NCBI GenBank assembly: GCA_028571685.1
Contig: CM053143.1
Location: 873,001-937,000, forward strand
Origin: Heterohyrax brucei
Lineage: Eukaryota > Chordata > Mammalia > Hyracoidea > Procaviidae
Direction: 5' to 3'
Length of the DNA stretch: 64,000 nt
The position numbers and the translations under genes are program-made. A model generated the notes under the pieces. That model was not told the DNA's origin. It worked only from the letters and a program-made list of their open reading frames with translations, and made no database searches. Position 1 is the stretch's first letter, and each line of letters opens with the position of its first letter. Positions 24,035 through 35,100 of this stretch are shown one piece after another.

Positions 24035-24260
24035 TTTATTATTGCATACTGGGTTCCAGGGTACTTTTCTATTTATTGACTCGTTTCATCTCAATGAATT
24101 TATGAGATAACTGGTATTATTAGCCTATTTTTCAGATGGAGAAAATTGAGATGGTTAAGAACTTGACTGAGATCACAAAGTTAGTAAATGGGAGAAGTGA
24201 GAGGCAAATCCAAACTAGCTGGAGCCTGAACTCGTAACTACTCCATTACCCACTGCTTGG
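24035..24260 (-). repeat. MIR SINE (-)
   Basis: Inverted MIR core: 'tttattgactcgtttcatct', 'tttttcagatggagaaaatt' and 'gatcacaaagttagtaaatg'. It is ancient and diverged. Confidence 0.8.
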
Positions 24261-24564
24261 GGGCAGGATGAGGCATGCTGCCCACGTTTGTGTGACTGGA
24301 TACCTCCAGGTGGTGAAGTCCCTCCGATACTCATCCTCTGTGTCTGTGTGTATTCTTCCCAGGCACGTAAAAAAAATTACCACTTCAGAAATGGGAAAAT
24401 AATCGTGTGTGTGTATATGGGTGTTTTTGTGTATGTGTATATGTAGTCAAGAATGTAAGAATATTTGCTTGCAGGCCTTGTTGACTGGCCAGTATTTAAA
24501 AAGAAGAGAAAATGGGCAAGTTATGATGTGATGTGATTATAAATGTCATTAAGTCACTTAAGTG

Positions 24565-24742
24565 AAATTTAGTGATTAAACACTCAGCTACTAGCCATGA
24601 GCCTACCAGAGAGTGACTCCATGGGGTACGGTGATCTGCTTTCACTACGAGTACAGCCTAGGAAGCATGTAGGCAATTCTAATCTAACGTATAGGGCAAT
24701 CTCTATGACTGAGAATCAACTCAGTGGTACACAACAACCATT
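24565..24742 (+). repeat. Degraded AfroSINE (+)
   Basis: Weak head ('gattaaacactcagctacta') and a tail 'gagaatcaactcagtggtac' with a CAACAACC end. Confidence 0.6.
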
Positions 24743-25317
24743 CATTTAGCCCAATAGCTTAATTATCATTAATTTGTGGTCATTTTTAAAATTTTCTCAA
24801 AATATGAATTAAGTCTCTAAAGTCTGAGATACTGTGGCATTATTGAGTGTTTCTCCCACATAGTTCTTTCAACTTTTTGTCTTACAAATTTTAATCAACT
24901 ATGTTTGAGAGCACAGGAATTTCTGATATAACACAATATATGTCATCCTGAAAAATCAGAAGTTATGCTTCTCTTTAAGAATTCGGTATGAGTTAATTCA
25001 TGTTACACAATATACAAAATGACTTTTTATAGAGAAACTTTATTTCTCCCTTAACTCATTTTATTGTAATTGTTAAACTTTCGATAAATACTTTTTTATA
25101 AAAAATGGTTATGTCCCTTAAGGGACTATTTTAGCAACATAGCTATGATCAGAAACATAGAAATAGCTACAGGAAATTTTTTTATATACTTCAAGAGAAA
25201 AATATTGAAGAAAGTATCTGATTTCCTTATGAACTCTGTTCTATGTACCATAAATGGTAATGATATTTATTTTGAAGTATTAACTGTTATGTATTTAAAT
25301 TTTACTGGTTAATACAA
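24743..25317. other. Unique AT-rich sequence
   Basis: No gene, repeat or regulatory motif was recognised. Confidence 0.45.
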
Positions 25318-25622
25318 GCCAAGCCAAGCCAAGCCAAGTGCCATCGAGTCAGATCCAACTCATGATGACACTGGTTAATATACTAGAGATAAATATATAT
25401 ATTTAAGTTTCATATTCCCAAAGATTTTTGTCTTTCATTAGCTGTAAAACATTCAGCAAATATTTTGATATCAAAGCTGAGGACAATGAACTGTTAGTTC
25501 TTAAGAGTTAAAACCCCCTACTGTGTAGATGTAGGGTCACTGTGAGTAGGAATCAACTTGATGGCAATTCTTTTTCATATATGTATGTATATATCCGACT
25601 CGACGGCACTTGGCTTGGCTTA
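25318..25622. repeat. Paired SINE ends with (GCCAA)n, opposite orientation
   Basis: The stretch at 25318-25372 reads 'agccaagccaagccaag', then 'tgccatcgagtcagatccaa' (- sense). At 25594-25622 the inverse appears, 'ccgactcgacggcacttgg' followed by 'cttggctt' (+ sense). A short AfroSINE tail lies between them at 25503-25565. Confidence 0.6.
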
Positions 25623-25717
25623 TATACATATAAAAAGTATTAAATTTTTCTGTTACTTTTAAGATGACACAGAGATGTCCCATAAATCCAGTGATTCTTG
25701 TAGTGGATTATACCTTA

Positions 25718-25935
25718 TGAACCTGTCCAGTTCTGACCCATTTTGTAATCTGCATCCCAAAATTTTAAACAAATATTATCTGATTTACTTAAGTCTTGCT
25801 TCTTAATCATTCAATGAATTGACCTTACAGTAAGGTTTAAACTTGCTTAACATGGCTTACGGAACCTTCCAAAATTCTGACTACTGTCTATTTTACCTCT
25901 TACCACCTTCCCCTTGTGCTCTCCATCCCCATTAG
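25718..25935 (+). repeat. L2-derived segment, copy 1 of a local duplication
   Basis: About 210 bp matches 27016-27225 closely (by eye near 88%). It begins 'cctgtccagttctgaccc' and ends 'ccaccttccccttgtgct'. The sequence looks like the L2 3' region in + orientation. It shares only this block with copy 2. Confidence 0.75.
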
Positions 25936-26062
25936 TAAGGAATTATTCACCCATTAATAAGGAATTAATATAATTTTCTAAACATAACTTGTGTTCACTA
26001 ATATCATTCTAGCAGGTCATGGGAAATTCCTGGTATATTTGGTCCCAGGAAGTGAGGTTGGA

Positions 26063-26218
26063 GCCCTAGTGGTGTAGTGGTTAAAAGTTTGACTGCTAAC
26101 TGAAAAGTCAGCAGTGTTAATCTACCAACTGCTCCTTGGAAACCCTATGGGTGGTTCTACTCTGGCTTAAAGCATTACCAGGAGATGGAATCAGCTTGAT
26201 GGCAATAAGTTTTTTGCT
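26063..26218 (+). mobile_element. AfroSINE (+)
   Basis: 'agccctagtggtgtagtg', 'ccttggaaaccctatgggtg' and 'atcagcttgatggcaata'. Confidence 0.87.
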
Positions 26219-26289
26219 TTTAGGAAGTGAGGTTGCCATTTCCTTCATAGCTGACTTCTGTGTTTTAGGAAAGTTACTGGTTTGGCCTT

Positions 26290-26530
26290 TTGTTGGTCAC
26301 TGCCGTCCCACAGAGTCTCAGGTTCATAATGACCCCATGCTGCCCAGTCCTGCATCATTCTGCAGTTTAGTTAGACCATTATGATTCATAAAGTTTTCAT
26401 TGGCTGATTATTGTAAATCTGTTCAGCATCATAGCAACACAGAAGCTTCCACTGGCGGACAGATGGGTGGTGACTGCCTATGAAGTGTGTTGGTTGGATA
26501 TCCAACCACAGAACCAACAATGTTCTTGTA
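26290..26530 (-). mobile_element. tRNA-headed SINE, long AfroSINE-related form (-)
   Basis: Readable blocks are 'cataatgaccccatgctg', 'tgttcagcatcatagcaaca', 'cttccactggcggacagatg' and an inverted tRNA-like head near 26490-26525. I recall this structure in elephant SINEs, but the exact subfamily is uncertain. Confidence 0.6.
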
Positions 26531-27015
26531 GGCTCATTAGATACAAGAGTGTAAGGTAAGCACTGTCCATTCTTCATACAGATATATGGAAACACTTATT
26601 TGCATGCAGGTGCAGTCTTCTGGGAAGGTGAATGATCTATTATTTGGAATCATCTTTCTCATTTCTGTGCTTTTGAAGAACAAGGAAAAACTGCTTTCCA
26701 AAAAGAGAGTTTAATTGGAGAGTCGGAACATCCCGCCTCCCACTGAATATTGAAAATACAGAATTTGGGTCTAGATATAATTGGATAATCAGAGTCATGG
26801 AAGATGTATCATGGACTGTTTTGATTGCTTTCCATGAACTTGTCTTTCCTTGACTGTGGTATTGAAAAGGAAAATCAGAGCCGGTGTCTTCCCTCTCCTT
26901 CAGCCCCTACGTCATGTCAGTAACCAAGGCCTATGGACTGTCTCTCTAAAGTACTTCCAGAATTAGTCCACTTTCTCAACCTCCGGCTAACTATTTCAGC
27001 TGAACCTAGATAGGC

Positions 27016-27597
27016 AACCTGTCCAATTCTGACCCATTTTGTAAGCTACATCCCCAAATTTTCAACAAATATTATCTGATTTTCTTAAGTCTTGCTTCTT
27101 AGTCATTCAATGAATTGCCTTACAATAAAGTTTAATCTTGCTTAGCATGGCTTACAGAACCTTCCAAAATTCTGACTACTGTCTGTCTTGCCTCTTACCA
27201 CCTTCCCCTTGAGCTCCCTAGCGCCATGCTCTAGCCATACTGGAATTTCTTGTGTACCCAGAACATCACTCCATCTGCTTTGGCCTCCAAGGGTGCTATA
27301 CTCTTGGGAATTCTTGTCACTTGGCACATATTCATAGCCCAGCTTAGATATTTTCTCCATATGGAACTAAGTTTGGATCTCAGATTTAAACTTTTAGAGC
27401 ACTGTACACCTTCCCTTTTTGTAGCATATGTCATATGTGGAACCAATAGGTTCATACAGTTTTCCTGCTTGATTGTAACCGGCATGAAAGTAGGGACATT
27501 CCCGTGTTCATTACTCTGCCTTAGTGTCTAGATGAATGCCTGGCAAATATAATCCACCCATAAAGATTTACGGAATAGGATGTCAAATGAATGAATT
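27016..27597 (+). repeat. L2 LINE 3' end (+), includes duplication copy 2
   Basis: An ancient L2 3' region in order: 'catggcttacagaacctt', 'ccaccttccccttgagct', 'tgtaaccggcatgaaagt', then an L2-type ending 'tcaaatgaatgaatt'. The first 210 bp are duplicated at 25718-25935. No ORF. Confidence 0.75.
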
Positions 27598-27665
27598 AAA
27601 GAAGGAAGGAGGAGGAGAAGGAGTAAGGGAGGAGGAAAGGAGGGAGGGAAGGAAAGAGAAGACAA
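27598..27665 (+). repeat. Purine (GGA/GAAG) low-complexity tract
   Basis: An almost uninterrupted A/G run such as 'gaaggaaggaggaggagaag', grown from the L2 tail. It could form triplex-type DNA in principle, but this is inference. Confidence 0.85.
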
Positions 27666-29205
27666 TCCAGTTACAGTAAAGAATGTAAGAGAGAGGAAAT
27701 CATGAAAAAGAAAGGAATGATTCACTGTGCAGATGGCATGGAGAATTCAGTTCTGTTAAGAGCCAAAAAGTATTTAATCTTTAATTTTTAGGAATACATT
27801 GGTGACTTTAACAAGGGAGGTTTCAGTAGTGGAAGCAAAAGTCAGGTAGTTGTAAATTAATTGGCTTAAGGAAAAGAAAACAGCACTTAAGATCTTGCCT
27901 TTCAAGACTATGAAGGAAAGAAGAGATCAAGGGTAAACTTGGGATGGGGCTGGGGGAGGGACAATGGGATGTAGGAGATGGAGATTTATTTGCTTTTGTG
28001 TTTTTTGTTTTTTTTTTTTTCTTAGTGCTAGAGAGATGTTGGGCATGCTCACTATTTGTTTCTACAACATTGTCTTGCTTTCCTGGTATGTCATAGAGGA
28101 AAAGTCTATAAATGTCTTCTGCTGCTAAGTACAAAACATTTCAAAAGGGGCTGATGTATGGGATTTCATTTAATAAGATTTTTGGTTTTGGAGGAATGGA
28201 AATGCCTGTGGGTTTTCCTTATTTATTTATTTTTTTTATGTGTAGAAATCAAGGGTTTTGTGCTTAATTAAGTCCTGGAATTTAAATGACTGTCATCGCT
28301 TTCCTTGGGGAGCACTGTGTCCTGTTGATTAATAGGCACCTGATAAGTGAGTCATTATTCTCACCACAACAGAGGTACTCAGTCACTAAAGGGAGGGCAT
28401 TCAGGAGCTGGGAGGAGGCTGTGTAATCATCATCTTTTGGGAAGTCAAGTACCTCCCCAGACTTCTGAGAACATATATCCCACTGCTTGTCAAGGAGTCG
28501 TCACCAAATGCATACTTTCAATTTGTTTCCCCTTGCCAGGTTACTGCTATTTCTGGAGCCAATTCTGTACTGAATTCAACAACTGACCAAACAGTTCCTG
28601 AAGTCACTGTTCATGTTACAAATGAAAATCGTCTCTCACTTATTTGAAGAGCCTTTTGATATCTTGTTTTCCTGGAAAGCAAATACGACACACACATAAT
28701 ATTTCCAAGGTATCGGTGCAGTGTACCTCCTCTGTTTCTTGTGTAATTCCATCAGCTGAACACATGAGAAATGCTAATTAATTTGTTTATGCCTATATGA
28801 TTTCATAAGACTAAACACTTAACCAATGATGAAACAGGCACATACTGCTTCCTGTTGCTTTTTATACTTTAATAAAGAACAACATTAGGCACATTGGTGA
28901 ACATGATAGTATTGTGAAATATAAGAGAAGGAAGAATTTCGAGGAAGGGTTGACTGGTTGGTTGTGACCTTCAGAAGGGAGGCTGAGTAGGAGGGTAAGA
29001 ATAAAATTCTGGATGTGGGGAACAGAATTGAAGTCCAATGTGAGTGAGAAGACTGAGTTTAATGGAATGGTTTATCATAAACTGTATCATGTTAAACACC
29101 TAGTTTTAATATAACATTGTAATATGTAGCTGAATAAATTATTTTAGGAAACAATTCTGTACCTTAGTCCAGTCCAATTAATAATCTACTGCTTATCTAT
29201 GCTGC
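27666..29205. other. Unique sequence upstream of the first coding exon
   Basis: No gene or clear repeat; T-runs at about 28008-28021. A possible splice acceptor near 28541 is not supported by other evidence. Confidence 0.45.
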
Positions 29206-29209
29206 GTTG

Positions 29210-29366
29210 TTTTTTTTTTTTTTTTTTTTTTTTTGGTGCAGCTGCTAACCAAAGGGTCGGCAGTAGAAGTCTACCAGGTGCTGCTTGGAAACTGCGTGGG
29301 GCAGTTCTACTCTGCCCTGTAGAGTCACTATGAGTTGGAATCAACTGAGTGGCAGTGGACTTGGTA
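29210..29366 (+). mobile_element. AfroSINE (+) with T-run at its 5' side
   Basis: A long T-run (29210-29234) precedes 'ggtgcagctgctaaccaaag', 'ctgcttggaaactgcgtggg' and 'cactatgagttggaatcaac'. The head is slightly truncated. Confidence 0.85.
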
Positions 29367-29654
29367 CTCTTTTTTACTAATCATTGTAATTATATTTTTA
29401 CATGTTTGGAATTATGGTATTCAGTTAATACATTAATTTTTCCTAAATGCTAATGTAAAAGAATGGCATTACAGTTTTTACAAATAAATAGTCATTTAGG
29501 GTTGTATGTTACACTCTTTTTGATTCCTTTCAAGTTGCCTAAAGACTGGATCTGCATAGGCTGACTCACCTGTAGGTGGATAGAGAAGATAGAAAACTAA
29601 CTGCACTGTAGTCAATATTATATGTGGATTAAAATAATTCAGTTAATCTCCTCT

Positions 29655-29892
29655 GCTTTTTACAACCCAAGGTCTGAAAATTACAGCCTGTGGACCAAGC
29701 CTACAGGCTATTTTTGTAAGTAAAGTTTTACCGCAGCACATCTCTGGCCATTCATTTCTCTTTCATCTATGGTTGCCTTCACGCCACAGTGACAGAATTG
29801 AGTAGTTGCCATAGAAATCACATAACTTGGAGAATTGAAAATACTAAATCTCCAGTCTTTTACAGAAAAGTTTTGCTGACCACTGAGCTAAA
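29655..29892 (+). mobile_element. hAT-type non-autonomous DNA transposon
   Basis: Matches a common mammalian MER-type element: 'ggtctgaaaattacagcctg', 'tttttgtaagtaaagtttta', 'acagtgacagaattgagtag', ending 'aaaagttttgctgaccactg'. The ends are roughly inverted. The exact family name is not certain. Confidence 0.7.
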
Positions 29893-30644
29893 TCATAAAT
29901 CAGGACAGAAATTAGTAAACTATAATAGAGTTATATTGGGATGACTGGAACTGAAGTTTTGAAAGAACCATGGTTGATAGCATGTTGAGAGGCCTTTCAT
30001 TTTTGTGTCTTTCAGAATCCAAGTCACTAGCCCTCCTTACCACTAAACTATCTTTGGGTCATCTGACTCACCTGCTGAATGGGACAGCCCCCTTTCTCAT
30101 CTGTCAGAATATGTTTACTGTTCATGAGTATAGAAGAACATATTTTGTGCTTTCTTGAAGATTCATAAATTGCATCTGATCACAGATTTGAGTATGGATT
30201 TAGATGGCAGCGAGTACTAGCAGCTTCTACTTTCTTGTCGGTATCTGTCACCTTCTGGGGACCTAACATCCCATGACATCTTCAGGGTTGTCAGATGTTG
30301 AAGTTAGCTTCCTTATTTACCCCAGTTCAGAAAAATGACTTGCTATTCAAAACTTACTAAATAACTTATCTGGGACACAGTATGGGCTGTTGCTTTATGC
30401 ATATTATGAAAATATTCAGGGCATTGAGGAACACAGAAAAGAAAACAAACTCCAGTTCTGAATACTGAAATAGGAAGAGGGCTGTATCCATCATGATTCA
30501 AATACCACCAGCCAATGAGTGGGAGAATTGAATACTTGATTGCTTTTTAATACGAACATTTAAGCCATTATTTTCAAATAAACTAATGTTTGTTTATAAA
30601 CAAAATCTACTTATTTAGAATTAATCTAACTTTGATATGTTAGT
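29893..30644. other. Unique sequence
   Basis: No gene or repeat recognised. Confidence 0.4.
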
Positions 30645-30832
30645 TTGGCGTAATGGAAAATACATTGGCTCTGGGATCTGCTGTATTTACATTTGCACCC
30701 TAGCTCTGTCACTTTCTAGCATTTCAAACAAGGAAGAATGACCAAAATATAAAGCCTCTGACTCCCCATGTGCGGACTCCAGATTAAATGTAAACACAGT
30801 TCCTAGAACAGTGGCAGGCATGTACTAGGAGC
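30645..30832 (+). repeat. MIR SINE (+)
   Basis: 'tggcgtaatggaaaatacat', 'gcaccctagctctgtcactt' and 'agttcctagaacagtggcag' follow the MIR order from tRNA-like head to core. Confidence 0.75.
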
Positions 30833-31855
30833 TAGAAAACATAGGGGTCTTTCCACTCACTTTTTTTTTTTCAGGATTGGAAATAGCTGGTGGATTCAGT
30901 TAATCAAGATCTTTATTATTGTTGATGAGCCGAATTCATGATCAGACATTTCTAGTGATGGGTAAATGGTTATAAGTTGATTGAAGATGCACAACCATGC
31001 ATCAACAAAAGGCACACAGAGAAATATGCCTGTTTGGTAATGTGAATGACTTACCATGAGCTTCGGCTAAAAGAGAGGCTTTCTTCATTTACCCCCGTGC
31101 TGTCTGCATTCAGTTTCAGAGATACCTGCAAATCTAAAGGCAACCTCTGAGTTATCAATTGTTCTTTGAAAAATATTTCACTTCTTAATTTGATTGTCAT
31201 ATTTTAAAGTGATTTTATTAATTGTAGAGGGAAGTCATTTTTGCAGTAGTAGTTCTTGATTGAAATAATTTTTTTTCATCTGTTAGTGTTTTTAACCTGA
31301 AAACATATGATTGAGTGCCATTATAATTTTTTCCCTAGATATGTTTAGGAGGCACTGGCTTACACTATTCTGTATTTTCAGAAAGGACAGCATAATGGAA
31401 ACATAGTAATTATTAGCACTAATAAAACAGATTTTACCTTGACCTCTATTTAAACCATAATGTTCCACTCTTGTGGAATCTAACTATACCAAGTAGGTTG
31501 TAAGCATGGATATCAGTACTTTACTGTAAGTGAATTTTGGAGAAAATTACATTATATCTGAATAATATTAAAATATTAAAAACAGACATTTTAGTAATAT
31601 ACTAAAATGCTCACAGATCGAATAAAAATATTTACCAAAATATTCTGTTCACTTATCATTGACATTTCCAACAGAAGGGGTTTTTTTTTTTAACTTGAAA
31701 ATTACATACGTCCTGATGGTCTTTGTTTTTACATCTGTCTTTTGTCTGTTTTCATAAATGTAAAAAGTTGTTTCTCCTTCTGTTCTGCCTTTCTACTGTC
31801 CACAGACATCCCTGTCACCAGTATCCTTGATCTGATAGTGTCTTCTGTTTCTCAG
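30833..31855. other. Intronic sequence before the first coding exon
   Basis: AT-rich, without a recognised repeat. It ends in the pyrimidine tract and AG acceptor of the GUCY1A1 start-codon exon. Confidence 0.5.
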
Positions 31856-32173
31856 TCCCACTAAGAAAATCAGCTCATTAAGAGGAGATCTGCGGCAGGG
31901 TGAGAGGCCACCAACATTATGTTCTGCACAAAGCTGAAGGATCTCAAGGTCACAGGGGAGTGCCCTTTCTCCTTACTAACACCGGGTCAGGTTCCAAAAG
32001 AGCCGGCAGTGGAGGTAGCGAGAGGCTCAGAGAGCTGCACAGCAAATCCACTCATCTGTCAGGATGTTCTTGAGAAGAGTGCTGAAGGAAATCTTCCTCA
32101 GAGAAAGACTAGTCGGAGCCGAGTCTATCTTCACACTTTGGCAGAGAGTATTTGCAAACTGATTTTCCCAGAG
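31856..32173 (+). CDS. GUCY1A1: GUCY1A1 first coding exon (5'UTR 31856-31918, CDS 31919-32173)
   Basis: The acceptor is a pyrimidine-rich tract ending in ctcag at 31855. A 63-nt leader precedes ATG at 31919, and the donor gtgagt starts at 32174. It encodes residues 1-85, beginning [10 protein letters not shown] and ending CKLIFPE, phase 0. The start matches the human N-terminus. Residues about 26-60 form a variable acidic and serine-rich linker that differs from human, whereas 61-85 ([20 protein letters not shown]) is essentially unchanged. The strong acceptor upstream of the ATG implies at least one earlier non-coding exon, which I could not locate. Confidence 0.95.
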
Positions 32174-35100
32174 GTGAGTTCTCGCCTTTAGAGATTTTCA
32201 TGATATTTTGAAACTGTAGAAGACTGTTGTTCTAGAGAAAATGTAAATAGTTGCTTTCTCACTTCCAGGACAATGATAAATGGCGAACATGTTTCCTTTG
32301 AACATGTAAAAAGATTTGTTTAAAACAATCATTTTCTTAAATTGTGCTTAATTTTAAAGATTTTGAGTTATTTTCCAAATGATCCTTCAGGCTAACAAAC
32401 CTGATGCTTTCGAAAAAATGCTTAATCCCTCTATGCCTCAATATTGTCACCTATAAAATGGGAATAATGAGAATAGTTACCTTCTAGAGTTTTAATGATT
32501 TTGTTGGCACCCATGACATAGCTCTTAACATAATGCAAGTACTTAGCAATCGTTAGCTATTATTCATTTAAAATTAAACTCCTCAAAGAATAACTTATTC
32601 TCTCACTGAATTTTTTTCTCTTTAATTCTAAAGAGCATCCTATGTGTCTTGTTAACTTGCAAAGGTGTGAATATCTCCCAATTCTTGTTAGTTTTGAATC
32701 TCAAGTTGCTGCTTGAGCAAAGCTTAACCTGCTCCCTTGGGTCAGATTCCTGCTACAGCACTGGGAGCTGTGTAGAGCACAGTGCCCATAATGAGGTCTG
32801 GAGCACCTTCTGTCAATGCACCACTAAGAAAACTTTGGAAACCCAGCATTTACCTGAATGGGTCAGTATGTTAGAAACAGACAAGGCATATAAAGTGTTC
32901 CTCTCAGTTGGTAGATAAAGAAAAGAGCAGCTGGGAGTCCTTGTGATGTCTTCTTCCTTCTATTAGTATTTACAATTTTATAAAAAATTACTTGACCTAA
33001 GAGGTTAAACATTATGTAAGTGGATTCTGAGTCTAATAATATATTGATAATTGTTAATTTATTCAATGCAAGTCCTCTGCTGTCTTCAAAGCCCTGAGGG
33101 ACCACAGACCCAATCGCTTTTAGTGGGACTGAGATAATGCTTGTTTCACTCCCAGTGAGTGCTAGGAAAGATAACTGACTTGATGAAAATCATACAGCTT
33201 TTAAAAGGTAGAGACATTATTGTGGTAAACAATATGACTTGGAGGGACTTAGAAAGAAAGGACTAGAGTTGAAGTTTATTTATATATATATATATATATA
33301 CTTATATATATATATATTTGAATAAACTCTGTTTATATATATATAATATTACCATACTAGTGATTTGGCTAATGGCTCTGAAATGGAAATATTTTATTAT
33401 AGTTACTCCGGTTACTAGACAGCCAGCTTTGGCTGGGATGCCGGCTGTAGTTTTACGTGGATGGTTGGTTTGCATCACAGTCTGGGAAACAGTTGGTGCT
33501 CTCTCATTTCCAGGCACAGAGGGAATGCACACAGGGGTAATGATGGAGAAGCTAGATCACTCCCATGTTTTTTTCTGAGACCTGTTATTACTATGTTAGC
33601 TTCATTATTTTGTGTGATCAATGTTTAATTCATATAATAGACATCATACACATGTTGAAATCTCTTTAAAAGGCATTCCAAATTCTAAATATGTTATATT
33701 TTCAGTTTGTAAGCTCATAAGCATAGCCGTCAAGGTTTGACTGTAATGTCAAGTAGCAGAGAAGTCAAAGCCGCTGGAATTCTAGAAGAAAGGGCTATGT
33801 TCAGCACTAGCTGTCGAGATCACGTAATTGATTAGACCCCAAGTGACCTGATCAAGCTAGCACCTTTGGTCTCCTGATGGGTGGTAAACTGGGCTCCCCC
33901 TCCTCCAAAGCACACAAGGATGCATCCTTTTTGGTAGCAAATAACAGAAAAGTTTAAGGGAAGGTATGTTCCAAAGATCAGTCTCCATGAGTGGAAAAAG
34001 ACCCAGCATGGATTTTGGGGGTGCTTTTTATTGGCAAAAGCAGGGGGGCAATGTCATAGATAGGAGGCAGAGGTAATAACTTGGTTTTTGATTGTGTTTG
34101 AGGCTACTGTGGCCACCTCACAGCTGCCAGGAGGAATTGTTGTATTCGCATCACAACTGCCAGGAAGAACTTAGATTTGCATCACAAACTTCTAGGAGAG
34201 AACTGTGGATATGTGGCAGATCAGGTTTCCTTAGTAACCATATCAATACTGTGTGTGTTCTATAACGACCATGACCTTTGTTATCCCTAGAAAAAGATTC
34301 TGCAGTAAAATATGTTACAGAGAAATACGGCAGCAGAGATCAGGTTCCCTAGCTAACCTTGACATAATGACTAGAAGTTCTTTTCAACTGAGGTAATTTG
34401 CCTTATGACTATAATATCTTAATGTTGGTGCCATGAATTGAATTGTGTCCCTTCCAAAATAGGTGTAGCCATGTGGCTGGGCGGTGATTCCCAGTCTCCT
34501 GTGATTGTGCTCCTCCATTGTGTGGTTTTTTCCTATGCTGTATGTTGAAGGATTAGGGTGGGGCTGTAAATCCCTTCGTAGGATCACCTCCCTGCTCCAC
34601 TGTAAAGGGAGTTTCCCTGGAGTCCTTTCATCCTGCAAGAGATAAAAGGAAAGGGAAGCAGGCAGAGAATCAGTAACCTCACACCATCAAGCAAGCAGCA
34701 TCGGGGAGAAGAGCAGGTCCTTCAGACCCAAGGTTCCTGCACCAGGCCAATCCCTGGACAAAGACTGATGCAATACCGGACTTTCCTCCAGAGCCAACAA
34801 GGGGGAAAGCCTTCCCCTGGAGTGGACATCCTGAAGTTGGACTCATAGCGTACCAGACTGTGTAAGAATAAACCTTCCTTTGTTAAAGCCGTCCACTCAG
34901 TGGTATTTCTGTTAGAGCAGCACTAGCTGACGAAAACAGTTGGGTTCGTTTGAACTGCGTGGTAATCAGCCTAGGTTACATAACTGAGTACCAAAACACC
35001 TACTTGTCTTTGATAAACAGCTTTTTTTGCCCCTTGATTCTTTCTAAGTGGCAGATTTAGTGCCTAGCCCACTGTTCAGTTTTAGTGCTATCAATAACAC

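Noticed and set aside
28525-28590. Possible non-coding 5' exon after 'gtttccccttgccag'
   Set aside because: A pyrimidine tract and AG alone occur often by chance, and no matching donor or known 5'UTR sequence was identified.
1-31855. GUCY1A1 promoter or CpG island
   Set aside because: No CpG-rich stretch was seen; the region is AT-rich and repeat-filled, so the promoter is either outside the window or not recognisable by eye.
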